Shown here: positions 46,270 through 54,776 of the stretch, in pieces | How the letters are laid out: each line of letters starts with the position of its first letter | Numbering within the stretch: position 1 is the first letter of the stretch | Assembly (NCBI GenBank): GCA_016191995.1 | Contig: JACPVA010000023.1 | Coordinates: forward strand, 1-64,000 | Length of the DNA: 64,000 nt | Direction: 5' to 3' | Origin: Burkholderiales bacterium | GTDB taxonomy: Bacteria > Pseudomonadota > Gammaproteobacteria > Burkholderiales > Burkholderiaceae_C | Position numbers and translations under genes: made by a program | Notes under the pieces: model-generated | Told to the model about the DNA's origin: nothing | Database searches by the model: none | The model's input: only the letters and a program-made list of their open reading frames with translations

Positions 46270-48465
46270 ATGACGAGCAGCGCGCAGGCAGCAGCGACGC
46301 AGTCGGCGACGGCGGACGGCGGCACGCTCGACGCGGCCGAATTCCAGCGCCAGAAGCATGCGGACTTCCACCGCACCTCGGCGCTGGCCGGCGTCGCCGG
46401 CGCGGTGCTGGTGTCGACGTTGTGGGTCTGGGACTGGGCGGTCGACGCGGCGCACGCGCCGCAGACTTTCGGGCTGCGGCTGCTGCTGGCGGTGTCGATC
46501 CTGATCTACCCGGCGGCGCTGCTGCTCGGCATACGGCGCGGCCTGTCGCTGGTCTTCTACGCCACGCTGCTGTGGCTGCAGTGGGTCTTCCACGCGATCC
46601 TGGCGCGGCTGGACGGCGGCGCGGTGCACGGGCTGGCGGGCTACATGTACTGGTTTATCGTGCCGCCGCTGATGAGCTTCGTGCTGCCGCTGGCGCACAA
46701 CATCGCCGGCAACCTGGCGGTGGTCGCATTTCCGGTCGTGATGGTCGCGCTGGGCACGCCGCCGGCGCTGGACCTGCCGCGTTACCTCGCGCTGATCGTC
46801 CCGGCGGGCGCGATCACGATCGCCGGCCACGTGATGATCGACCGCCTGATGCGCCGAATCTACGAGGCCAAGTGGCAGTTGCAGCGGCGCGCGCGAACGA
46901 TCGAGGCGCTGGGGCAGGACGCGCAGCGTGCCGCCGACGCGCTGCGCGAGTCCGAGGAGCAGTACCGTCTGCTCGTCGAGCACGCGAGCGAGGGCATCCT
47001 GATCTCCGAGCGCGGCGTGCTGCGATTCGTCAACCCGCGCATCGTCGCGCTCGCCGGCCGGCCGGCACCCGAGCTGCTGGGGCGCAATCTGCTGGACTTC
47101 GTGCACACCGACGACCAGGCCGCGCTGGCCGAGCGCTACCGCAGGAGGCTGGCCGGCGAGACCCTGCCGGCGCACGCCGAATTTCGCGTCGTCCGCCCCG
47201 ACGGCAGCGTGGTGTGGGTCGAGACCAGCGGTGTCGAGGTCGAGTGGGAGGGCGCGCCGGCGGTGCTGTCGTTCCTGATCGACATCACGCAGCGCCATCA
47301 GCTGCAGGAGAGCCTGCAGCGCACGCTCGACGAGCGCGAGACCGTGCTCGACCGCGCAATGGTCGGCATCGCCTTCCTCGACCCGCGCGGGCGGCTGCGC
47401 TGGGCGAATGCCGCGATGGGGCGAATCTTCGGCGTCGACGCGCACCGCCTCGTCGGCGGCTCGCTGGAACCCTTCTACACCTCGCGCGAGGCCTACCTCG
47501 CCACCGGCAGCGCGGTCTCGGCCGCGGTGCACGAGGGGCGCGACTACGAAGTCGAGCTGCCGATGCGGCGCCGCGACGGGCGCATCTTCTGGGTCCACCT
47601 GTCGGGCAAGGCGGTCGATGCGCGCGACCTGTCGCGCGGCACCGTGTGGGCGGCGATGGACATCGACACCCGCAAGCGCGCCGAGGAGGAGATCCGCAGC
47701 GCGTTCGAGAAGCAGAAGGAGCTCGGCGAGCTCAAGTCGCGCTTCGTCTCGATGACCTCGCACGAGTTCCGCACCCCGCTGGCGACGATCCTGTCGTCGG
47801 CCGAGCTGCTGGAGCATTATGCCGAGCGGCTGCCGGCGCAGGAGCGCAGCGAGCTGCTGGCGGCGATCAAGCAGGCGGTACAGCGCATGAAGCGCATGCT
47901 CGACGACGTGCTGCTGATCGGCAGGGCCGAGGCCGGGCGGATGTCCTTCGACCCGGAGGAGGTCGAGCTGCGCGCGCTGTGCCGGTCGGCGATCGACGAG
48001 ACCGTGCGCGCGACGGCGGCGCTGGTCGCCGCCGGCAGCGGCAGCGCGCGCTCGGCGGCGGACACCGCGTCGCGCGTCGTGCTCGACATGCCCGACGGCG
48101 AGCTGCACGCGCGCGTCGACGGCCGGCTGCTGCGCTTCATCCTCGGCAACCTGCTGTCCAACGCACTGAAGTATTCGCCGGCGGGAGGCCCGGTGACGCT
48201 GGCGCTGCGCGCCGCGGCGGGCGAGCTGGTCCTCAGCGTCAGCGACCAGGGCATCGGCATCCCGCCCGAGGACCTGCCGCGGCTGTTCGAGCCCTTCCAT
48301 CGCGCGCGCAACGTCGGCACACTCCCGGGCACGGGTCTGGGCCTGGCGATCGTGCGCAAGGCGGTCGACCTGCACGGCGGGCGGATCGAGCTGCACAGCA
48401 CGCCGGGCACCGGCACCCGCGTCGTCGTCAGCCTGCCCGGGGGGCCCGCATGGCCAGGATCCTGA
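46270..48465 (+). CDS. PAS-domain sensor histidine kinase
   Basis: A 731-residue kinase: about six N-terminal membrane helices (residues 35-190), two PAS domains (around 220-345 and 350-475), HisKA with FVSMTSHEFRTPLATIL (phospho-His near 500), and an HATPase domain (NLLSNALKYSP, SDQGIGIPPEDLPRLF, GTGLGLAIVRKAV). ATG 46270 is preferred because GGAGGG precedes it; an upstream ATG at 46150 is possible. The next gene, a stand-alone receiver, overlaps it by 16 bases and is the likely partner, although the GlrR-like regulator could be a further target. Confidence 0.87.
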   Translation: MTSSAQAAATQSATADGGTLDAAEFQRQKHADFHRTSALAGVAGAVLVSTLWVWDWAVDAAHAPQTFGLRLLLAVSILIYPAALLLGIRRGLSLVFYATLLWLQWVFHAILARLDGGAVHGLAGYMYWFIVPPLMSFVLPLAHNIAGNLAVVAFPVVMVALGTPPALDLPRYLALIVPAGAITIAGHVMIDRLMRRIYEAKWQLQRRARTIEALGQDAQRAADALRESEEQYRLLVEHASEGILISERGVLRFVNPRIVALAGRPAPELLGRNLLDFVHTDDQAALAERYRRRLAGETLPAHAEFRVVRPDGSVVWVETSGVEVEWEGAPAVLSFLIDITQRHQLQESLQRTLDERETVLDRAMVGIAFLDPRGRLRWANAAMGRIFGVDAHRLVGGSLEPFYTSREAYLATGSAVSAAVHEGRDYEVELPMRRRDGRIFWVHLSGKAVDARDLSRGTVWAAMDIDTRKRAEEEIRSAFEKQKELGELKSRFVSMTSHEFRTPLATILSSAELLEHYAERLPAQERSELLAAIKQAVQRMKRMLDDVLLIGRAEAGRMSFDPEEVELRALCRSAIDETVRATAALVAAGSGSARSAADTASRVVLDMPDGELHARVDGRLLRFILGNLLSNALKYSPAGGPVTLALRAAAGELVLSVSDQGIGIPPEDLPRLFEPFHRARNVGTLPGTGLGLAIVRKAVDLHGGRIELHSTPGTGTRVVVSLPGGPAWPGS

Positions 48466-48821
48466 TCATCGAGGACGAGCCCGGAATCCGGAACAACCTG
48501 AAGCGCATGCTGCGGCTCGAGGGGCACGAGGTCTTCGAGGCCGAGGACGGGCGCCGCGGCGTCGAGCTGGCGCTGGCCTGCGCGCCGCAGCTCGTCATCT
48601 GCGACCTGATGATGCCCGAGCTGGACGGCTTCGCGGTGCTGCGCGAGCTGCGCGCGCAGCCGGCGACCGCCGGCGTCGCGTTCTGCTTCCTGACCGCCAG
48701 CGCCGAGAAGGACACGCGCCACAAGGGCCTGGCCGCCGGCGCCGACGACTACATCACCAAGCCGTTCGAGCTCGCGGAGCTGCTGGACCTGCTGCACCGC
48801 AGGTTGCCGGCACAGGGCTGA
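48450..48821 (+). CDS. Single-domain response regulator (CheY-like receiver)
   Basis: A 123-residue receiver: IIEDEPGIRNNLKRML, phospho-acceptor Asp in VICDLMMPELDG (about residue 53), TAS at the conserved Thr position and YITKPFEL with Lys. No output domain, so it likely acts by protein contact or as a phosphorelay step. It overlaps the upstream kinase, which is its probable partner. Confidence 0.9.
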   Translation: MARILIIEDEPGIRNNLKRMLRLEGHEVFEAEDGRRGVELALACAPQLVICDLMMPELDGFAVLRELRAQPATAGVAFCFLTASAEKDTRHKGLAAGADDYITKPFELAELLDLLHRRLPAQG

Positions 48822-49042
48822 GCGCCGGCGCGCAAACGGACGGTACGGGATCCGCCTGCCGCTGCGGCGCCGGCCCGCGGAGGCCCGCGCCCGGGCCGCG
48901 CGCGGATGGGCGCCTGCTACGCATCCCGACCGCAATCGGCTTGAACCGATTCACCCGCCACCGCAACCCATGTTCGAAGGTCGGGTGAAGTCGACCCGGA
49001 CTTCGAGACAGCGAACCGCAAACCCTTCCTCGGAGCAACATC

Positions 49043-49252
49043 ATGGCACTCTCGATCCGCAAGACCTCCTGCATGCTGATTTCCGCGCTGCTGCTGGCCG
49101 TCGGCATGGCCGGCGCCCAGGCCTACCAGCCCAAGGTCACGAAGGCCGACATCAAGGCCGGCGGCGGCAGCTGCGCCGGCAGCGTCTGCACGATCAACGG
49201 GACGATGTGGTACTGCGGCGGCACCGGTTACTGCTATCGCGTCTACGCCTGA
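49043..49252 (+). CDS. Small secreted cysteine-containing protein
   Basis: A 69-residue protein with a signal peptide (cleavage after AGAQA near residue 27) and a mature part of about 42 residues with four cysteines in GGSCAGSVCTING and WYCGGTGYCYRVYA, likely forming two disulfides. It may be a secreted peptide or envelope component. I see no homologue. The ribosome site CGGAGC precedes the ATG. Confidence 0.55.
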   Translation: MALSIRKTSCMLISALLLAVGMAGAQAYQPKVTKADIKAGGGSCAGSVCTINGTMWYCGGTGYCYRVYA

Positions 49253-49349
49253 GCAAGGCAGTCCGTCGCGACGACAGGCGTCGCGGGGTCGGACCCCGGG
49301 CCCCCCAGATCGGGCCGAGGCACCGACCGCGCGACGCCTTCTCCCTCGA

Positions 49350-49380
49350 GCGCGCAGCTCCGACAAGCGGAGCTGCGCGC
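49350..49380 (+). terminator. Strong hairpin after the small secreted protein gene
   Basis: A perfect 13-bp stem (49350-49362 with 49368-49380, core GCGCAGCTCCG/CGGAGCTGCGC) with the five-base loop ACAAG. There is no T-tract, so it may be an intrinsic terminator with weak tail or an mRNA stabiliser. It lies in the 405-base gap that otherwise contains no supported gene. Confidence 0.55.
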
Positions 49381-49555
49381 ATTCGCATTGGGGACGCCTT
49401 CGAGCAGGCACACGCCGACGCAAACCCCGGCCCCCAGTAACGCGCCCCGGCGCGCATCGCGTTCGATCGGGCCAGACCGGCGCAGCCCCTGCCTGCCGGG
49501 GCATGCCGTGCGTGCGGCGATCGGCTGCGGGCAGCCGGGCCGACCCGCAACGCAA

Positions 49556-49582
49556 GGGCCCCGAGGCGTTGCCCCGGGGCCC
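49556..49582 (-). terminator. Hairpin downstream of the OmpA-like operon
   Basis: GGGCCCCG and CGGGGCCC pair around an 11-base centre that can itself pair partly (AGGC/GCCC). It lies 75 bases after the 3' end of the leftward OmpA-like gene. No T-tract is visible, so its role as terminator is a guess. Confidence 0.4.
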
Positions 49583-49657
49583 GTCGTACGGTCGGATATC
49601 CAGCCCGCTCGTGCCCGCCCGCCCTGTCCGGCCGGAGCCGGGCGGCGGCACCCGGCC

Positions 49658-50272
49658 CTACAGGCCGCGGAACTGCACGCGGCGGTTCTCGGCTGCGGCC
49701 GGGTCGATGCCGGCGATCGTGCGGCCCTCGCCGAAGCCCGCGGTGTGCAGCCGGTCGGGGTCGATGCCGTGCGCGACGCTGAGGTAGCGCTTGACCGCCT
49801 GGGCGCGGCGATGCGAGAGCTCGCGGTTGTACGCGTCGCCGCCGACGGCGTCGGTGTGGCCCTCGACGAGAACGGCGCGGTCGGCGGGCAGCATCCGGAT
49901 GCCGGCCGCCAGCGCGTCGAGCTGCGGGCGCGCGACCTCGGCGATCTCGGCCGAACCGAAGCTGAACCGCACCTGCAGCGAGAGTGCCTGCGCCGGCGCC
50001 GCGGCCGGCATCGTCTGGGCCGCCTGCACCGTCTGCGCCGCCTGCGCCGCCGGCAGCGCCGGCTCGGCGGGCATCGCCGCCACGGCCGGGGCGTCGCCGA
50101 GCAGGTGGATCGAGCGCATCTTGACCCGCGCCGGCGCCTTGCCGCCGAGGATCGTCGCGACGTCGACCGGGTTCAGCGCCTGCCCCTCGCGGTAGTAGGC
50201 GACCTCGTCGGCCAGCGCGGGGGCGGACAGCAGGGCGGTCGCGAGGGTCAGGGCGGACAGCTTGCGGAACAT
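49658..50272 (-). CDS. OmpA-family outer-membrane/peptidoglycan-associated protein
   Basis: A 204-residue protein with a signal peptide (APALADEVAYYREGQ, cleavage near residue 21), an alanine/proline linker around 70-95 and a C-terminal OmpA domain: FSFGSAEIAEVARPQLDAL, VLVEGHTDAVGGDAYN and LSHRRAQAVKRYL. It should bind peptidoglycan. Leftmost gene of the cluster 49658-53480; probably helps anchor the CsgG-like pore. Confidence 0.85.
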   Translation of the reverse strand: MFRKLSALTLATALLSAPALADEVAYYREGQALNPVDVATILGGKAPARVKMRSIHLLGDAPAVAAMPAEPALPAAQAAQTVQAAQTMPAAAPAQALSLQVRFSFGSAEIAEVARPQLDALAAGIRMLPADRAVLVEGHTDAVGGDAYNRELSHRRAQAVKRYLSVAHGIDPDRLHTAGFGEGRTIAGIDPAAAENRRVQFRGL

Positions 50273-50372
50273 GGGATTCTCCTGGTGGCGGGGGGACTCG
50301 CAGATGGGTTGCAGCCTCCGCCCAGGAGGTTCAATCGATTTCCGGAAGGCCTCGCGCGCGCCGGCACCGCGC

Positions 50373-50735
50373 TCAGCGGCCAGGCGGGGCGTCGGGTGGG
50401 GACGACGGCGATACCTCGCCCGCGGCGCGGATCAGGCAGGTGGCGTTGTCCGTCCCGGCGATGTAGATCGGCCTTCCGTCGCGGTCGGTGGCGCTGATCT
50501 TCAGCGCCTGGCGCGTGCCCTCGGCCGGCAGCGAGACCCGGTTCTCCTCGAACAGCAGCCGGCCATGCTGCCAGCAGCGGATCTGGTAGCCGCCGTCGGG
50601 CCTGGCGCCGGCCGCAGTGTCGCGCACCGGGTCGGTCGACACGGTGGCCAGCGTCAGCGCCGGGGCGAGCACCGCCGCGACGGCGAGGCAGGCGGCTGCG
50701 ACCAGGCGCCGGGCGGGATCACTTGGCTCGAACAT
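50373..50735 (-). CDS. Secreted protein of the CsgG-like cluster
   Basis: A 120-residue protein with an N-terminal hydrophobic segment (VAAACLAVAAVLAPALTLA) that is probably a signal peptide, and a mature part with RCWQHGRLLFEENRVSLPA, a Cys pair (IRCWQ, NATCLI) and a proline-rich tail. Its start overlaps the upstream CsgG-like gene by 17 bases, so it belongs to the same operon. The family is not recognised. It could be an accessory like CsgE or CsgF, but nothing proves that. Confidence 0.6.
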   Translation of the reverse strand: MFEPSDPARRLVAAACLAVAAVLAPALTLATVSTDPVRDTAAGARPDGGYQIRCWQHGRLLFEENRVSLPAEGTRQALKISATDRDGRPIYIAGTDNATCLIRAAGEVSPSSPPDAPPGR

Positions 50736-52326
50736 GGACGGTCTCCTCGGCCAGCTTGCCGCGGCTGGCGGCGACGAAAGCCTCGCGCAGCTGCGACAGC
50801 GACGCGACGGCGAGCGGCTCGAAATCGGTGCCGACGACGCTGGCCGGCAGGTCGGCGATGACGTCGCGCTCGGTGGCGAAGCAGGCGAAGGTCTCCTGCG
50901 CGCCGGCCTTGGTCAGCGCGAGCTGGAAGCGCATCGCACCGGGCAGCGCCAGCGGGCGCGCTGCGGCGACGCGCGCATCCTTGGCGAAGCGGTTGGGGAA
51001 GAAGCGGACGAGCCTGGCATGTTCGTCCTGCAGGTAGCAGTAGACGTAGGCGTCGCGGCTGGCCCGCAGCTGCAGCCCGATCGGCTCGCCGAGCGCGAAG
51101 CTGCTGCGCGGCGGCGTCGTCGACAGCTCGAGCGCCAGCGCGCCGGCCGCCGGGGCCGCGCGGACTGCCGGCGCCGCCTTCGGCGCCGCGGCGACCGCCG
51201 GCGCGGCGGCCGCCGGCGCGGCAGCCAGACGCGCCGGTGCCGCCGGGCGGGCGATCTTCGAATGGTCGGCGCCGAGAAAGGCGACGAAGAAGGCCTCGTC
51301 GAGCACCGCCTCGCGGCTCAGCCCGAGCGCGGCCCGGTAGCCGGCGATCGCCTCGTCGATCGCCGGGTTGAACTGGCCGTCGACCGGGCCGTCGTAGAAG
51401 CCGCGCCGGCGCAGCTGGTTCTGGAAGTAGGCGATCAGCTCGACCCGGCTCGTGGCCATCGCGTAGTACCAGTCGGAGACCTCGAGCCTGATCTCCTCGT
51501 TGCGGCTCGCATCCGCTTCCAGGCAGCGCCAGTAAGGCGTCTTCGTCAGCTTGCCCGCGAGCTCGATCACCGCCAGCTCGATCAGCCCGCGCAGCGCCTG
51601 CGCCCGCCCCTCCGAGCGGCTGAGGTTCATGCTGTAGCTGATGCCGAACTTGTGGTACGCGGCGTCGCCGTCGAAGCCCTGGCCCTGCTTGAGGATGACG
51701 ACCGAGTTGCGCGAGGTGACGCCGGGCAGGACCGACATGTCGTCGGTCGTCAGCACGCTCAGGTCGATGCCGAGGACGGCCGACGCCGCATCGCGCGCGA
51801 TGCCCAGGTTGACGAAGGGCTGCAGGCCGATGCCGAGGTCCTTCTGGTTGCGGATCAGGTCCTCGTCGAGCTGCGAGATCGAGCCCTTGATGTCGTACTG
51901 CGGGATCACCGCGTAGGCACCCTGGCGCTGCGCCGAGGCGAGGAAGCCGATCACGTTGCTCGCATCCTTGCCGAACGCGACGAGGCGGATCGCGCGGCTG
52001 CGCCGCGTCATGTCCGACACCGCCGAGATCAGCATGTCGCGCGCCCCGACGTTGAGCTTCTGCGTCTGGTCCGCCAGGTCCTCGACGAGCATCGACACGT
52101 CGCGCACGCCGTAGTCGGCGAGCATGCCGTCCATGCAGCGCAGCGCCGGCGCGAAGCTGGTGATCGTGCGCTGCGGCGCCTGCTGCGGCCCCTGGCGAGC
52201 GGCCTCGGTCTGCTCGACGGTGCGCTGCTCGACGTCGAGCGTCGAGCAGCCGGCGAGCGCCGCGGCCGCGGCGACCAGGGTCGCGATCCAGCGCGTCGGG
52301 CGGTCGGGGCGGCGGTTCTTCTGCAT
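50719..52326 (-). CDS. CsgG/HfaB-like outer-membrane secretion lipoprotein with peptidoglycan-binding and DUF4384 domains
   Basis: A 535-residue lipoprotein: lipobox AALAGC (residues 23-28); a CsgG-like domain (about 50-230) with VRDVSMLVEDLADQT, RAIRLVAFGKDASNVI and SVVILKQGQGFDGDAA; a peptidoglycan-binding segment (about 260-285, RRRGFYDGPVDGQFNPAID); an alanine/proline linker; and a DUF4384-type beta domain (about 375-500, with RASRDAYVYCYLQDE). CsgG forms the outer-membrane pore for curli. Adjacency to a secreted repeat protein supports an equivalent role here. The fused peptidoglycan-binding part is unlike classical CsgG. Confidence 0.75.
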   Translation of the reverse strand: MQKNRRPDRPTRWIATLVAAAAALAGCSTLDVEQRTVEQTEAARQGPQQAPQRTITSFAPALRCMDGMLADYGVRDVSMLVEDLADQTQKLNVGARDMLISAVSDMTRRSRAIRLVAFGKDASNVIGFLASAQRQGAYAVIPQYDIKGSISQLDEDLIRNQKDLGIGLQPFVNLGIARDAASAVLGIDLSVLTTDDMSVLPGVTSRNSVVILKQGQGFDGDAAYHKFGISYSMNLSRSEGRAQALRGLIELAVIELAGKLTKTPYWRCLEADASRNEEIRLEVSDWYYAMATSRVELIAYFQNQLRRRGFYDGPVDGQFNPAIDEAIAGYRAALGLSREAVLDEAFFVAFLGADHSKIARPAAPARLAAAPAAAAPAVAAAPKAAPAVRAAPAAGALALELSTTPPRSSFALGEPIGLQLRASRDAYVYCYLQDEHARLVRFFPNRFAKDARVAAARPLALPGAMRFQLALTKAGAQETFACFATERDVIADLPASVVGTDFEPLAVASLSQLREAFVAASRGKLAEETVHVRAK

Positions 52327-52403
52327 GGCGGTGGCGCTCCCAGGTCGCTGCGGTCGAGGTGACGATCTTGCCTGATCCCGGGCGACGCCCCGGATCACGG
52401 AAG

Positions 52404-52712
52404 TCAGCGGCAGCCGCGGCCGGACACGATGTTGATCGCGTTCGGCGCGAAGACGAAGACCTCGCGCGGTGTGGCGGCGGGGTTGCCGCCGGTATCGATG
52501 TTGCCGATGTTCTGGCTGCCGCAGCTGGCGCTGTCGAGCTCCTCGTCGAGGGTCGGCTGCAGGCGCTCGAGCGCCGCCACGCGCACCTTCACCTTGATGA
52601 GCTTGGCCCTGAAGCGGGCGTCGATCGCGAACTCGTCCTCGGAGGCGATCGCCGCCGGGGCCTGCAGCGCGACCATCGCCAGGACGAGGCCGCGCAGAAG
52701 GATCCTGTTCAT
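52404..52712 (-). CDS. Small secreted protein of the curli-like operon
   Basis: A 102-residue protein with a signal peptide (AIASEDEF, cleavage near residue 21) and a mature part containing SASCGSQNIGNIDTGGNP and FAPNAINIVSGRGC, one Cys near each end. The SQNIG motif echoes the TQNIG of the neighbouring repeat protein. It has a very strong GAGGAGAAG ribosome site before the ATG at 52712. Probably a fibre or chaperone component. Confidence 0.65.
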   Translation of the reverse strand: MNRILLRGLVLAMVALQAPAAIASEDEFAIDARFRAKLIKVKVRVAALERLQPTLDEELDSASCGSQNIGNIDTGGNPAATPREVFVFAPNAINIVSGRGCR

Positions 52713-52799
52713 CGCGCTTCTCCTCAGCGCCGGCGGCACGCCGACGCAGTGGCGGGGCCCGCGGCACCGATGGCGCGGACCCCGCCGGTGTCGAGAGGG

Positions 52800-53480
52800 T
52801 CAGTTCGCCACGCCGATGCGCTGCGTCGCGTTCGCATGCTGGCCGCTGGCCGAGTTGTAGGCTCCGTCGGCGACGATGACGGCGTTCTGCAGCCGCCCAT
52901 GGCCGCTGGCCATGCCGATCTGCTGCGACGCATGCGCGTCGGTGGCGTTGTTCGCCGAGTTGGTCACCCCGTTCGCGATGACGAAGCTGGCGCTGATGCT
53001 GCCGTCGCCGGCGGCGCCGCCGATCACCTGGGTGGCCGACGCGCCCTGCCCTCCGCGGGCGGAGTTGCTCGCACCCGTGGCCTGGACGTACAGGCTGTCG
53101 ACGCGCCCCCGGTCGGTCGCGAACCCGATCTGCTGGAAGGCCTCGGTGGAGCTGCTCGACGACTGGTTGTTCAGGTCCGAGGCGACGATCGTGCTGCGCT
53201 CGATCTGGCCGGCACCACTGACGAAGCCGACATTCTGCGTCGCGCGTCCGCCGTTACCCTGCGCGCTGTTCGTCGCGGAGCTGACGAAGATCGTCGAGGC
53301 GACGATGCGGCCGTCGCCTTCGGCCACGCCGATATTCTGCGTCGCGCGCGAATTCGTCCCGCTGGCGCTGCTCTGGACGTCCGAGGCGTCGACGGAGGTG
53401 TCGCGGATCTCGCCGGCGAACGCGCCGCTGGCGAGGAGGCCGAGGGCGATCACGAGGGCGGTCTTGCGGAAGGCTTGCAT
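52800..53480 (-). CDS. Secreted repeat protein, candidate curli-like amyloid fibre subunit
   Basis: A 226-residue secreted protein with a signal peptide (LLASGAFAGEI, cleavage near residue 23). After it come five units of 34-35 residues plus a partial sixth, each beginning (A)TQ-x-IG or a variant (ATQNIG, ATQNVG, AFQQIG, ATQVIG, ASQQIG, ATQRIG) and carrying G-x-G-x-I/V and NSA..G at fixed places. Regular Q/N/G/S-rich repeats are the hallmark of curlin-type amyloids. It has CAGGAGATCC before the ATG. It leads the operon that ends with CsgG-like and OmpA-like genes. Fibre formation is inferred. Confidence 0.75.
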   Translation of the reverse strand: MQAFRKTALVIALGLLASGAFAGEIRDTSVDASDVQSSASGTNSRATQNIGVAEGDGRIVASTIFVSSATNSAQGNGGRATQNVGFVSGAGQIERSTIVASDLNNQSSSSSTEAFQQIGFATDRGRVDSLYVQATGASNSARGGQGASATQVIGGAAGDGSISASFVIANGVTNSANNATDAHASQQIGMASGHGRLQNAVIVADGAYNSASGQHANATQRIGVAN

Positions 53481-53689
53481 GATGGATCTCCTGGGGATGA
53501 GGGGTTGAGGTCTCGGGTCTGGTGGCATGGCCGCTTCGCCTGCCATCCGCTCCATGGGTTGCGGCTGCCGCGCAGACGGTTCAAGCTTTCTGGTCGCAGC
53601 GCCGCGGCGCCTGCGGGACGGCGCGCCGGTCGCACGCCGGTCAGGCTAGGATCGACCGCGATGCAGCCGCAGCCGACCTCGCGCCGCCC

Positions 53690-54649
53690 ATGACCCGCAG
53701 CGAGCCGCCCGGGCGAGCCCACGCCGGCCGCCGGCTGACCGGGCTGGCCGGCCTGCTCGGGGCGCTGCACAACCTCGGCTGGCTGGGTACCACGCCGGCG
53801 CGCGCCGGCGAGCTCACCGCCTTCGCCGCCTGCGACGGGCAGCCGATCCCGGTGCGCGTGCTGGGGCGCGGCAGCCCGGTCGTGCTGCTGCACGGGCTGG
53901 GCTGCTCGCACCGCCAGTGGATGCCGGTGGCGCGCCGCCTGGCGCGCCGGCACCGAACCTACGCCTGGGACTGCCGCGGGCATGGCCGCTGCCGGCCCGT
54001 GGCGGGCGTGATCACGCTGGCACGCCTGGGCCGCGACCTGGGCGAACTGCTCGACCACTTCGAGCTGCCGCGGGCCGTGCTGGTCGGCCATTCGATGGGG
54101 GCGCTGGCGGTGATGCAGTATCTGCACGACCATGGCACGGCGCGCGTGGCGGCCGTCGTGCTGGTCGACCAGTCGCCGCGCGTCGTCACCGACGGGCAGT
54201 GGCCGCTGGGGTTGTTCGGCGGCTGCAGCGCCGCGATGCTGCAAGGCCTGATCGCCGGTGCGCGCGTCGACCTGGCCGGGACGCTGGCGGCCGAGGTCGA
54301 GGCGGTGGCCGGCGCGCGCCTGGCGCCCTACCTGCGCGCCGACGCGACGCTCGGGCGCTGGTTGCGGCGCTGGCTCGGGCGCGTCGAGGCCGCGCCACTG
54401 CTGGACCTCGCCGAGTCGCTCGTGGCGGCGGACTTCCGGCAGTCGCTGCCGCGGCTGGACGCGCCGCTGATGGTCGTGCTGGGCGCGCGCAGCCCGCATT
54501 ACGCCGGCCTGCCGCTGGACGCCTGGTACCGCCAGGCCGTGCCGCACGCCCGCGTGCGGACCTACCCGCGGGCCGGGCATTCGCCGCACTTCAGCGAGCC
54601 CTGGCGCTTCGCCGACGAGCTGGCGCAGTTCATCGCCGAGCACGCCTGA
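53690..54649 (+). CDS. Alpha/beta-hydrolase, probably exported
   Basis: A 319-residue protein. The N-terminus (HAGRRLTGLAGLLGALHN up to ARA near residue 38) resembles a signal peptide with basic residues. The hydrolase core has VVLLHGLGCSHRQW (oxyanion hole), WDCRGHGR, VGHSMGALA (nucleophile Ser near 127), and RAGHSPHFSEP (catalytic His). It may be a lipase or esterase; chloroperoxidase-type is also possible. The genes on both sides run leftward. Confidence 0.78.
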   Translation: MTRSEPPGRAHAGRRLTGLAGLLGALHNLGWLGTTPARAGELTAFAACDGQPIPVRVLGRGSPVVLLHGLGCSHRQWMPVARRLARRHRTYAWDCRGHGRCRPVAGVITLARLGRDLGELLDHFELPRAVLVGHSMGALAVMQYLHDHGTARVAAVVLVDQSPRVVTDGQWPLGLFGGCSAAMLQGLIAGARVDLAGTLAAEVEAVAGARLAPYLRADATLGRWLRRWLGRVEAAPLLDLAESLVAADFRQSLPRLDAPLMVVLGARSPHYAGLPLDAWYRQAVPHARVRTYPRAGHSPHFSEPWRFADELAQFIAEHA

Positions 54650-54776
54650 GCGCGCCGGGGCGTCCCCGAGCGCTGATCCCGCAGCGCGCAGCGCGCAGCG
54701 CGTCAGGGGGGTCCGGTGAGCGCTCATGGGCCGTGAGCTTGCCTCATGAGCGCACCCCGGGTGCCGGCCGAAGCGC

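Noticed and set aside
53661-53691. Start of the hydrolase at ATG 53661
   Set aside because: It is in another frame and ends at once; ATG 53690 is in the hydrolase frame.
54019-54035. Second TGGCACG sigma54 promoter
   Set aside because: Only the -24 part matches and it is inside the hydrolase coding region; no GC at -12.
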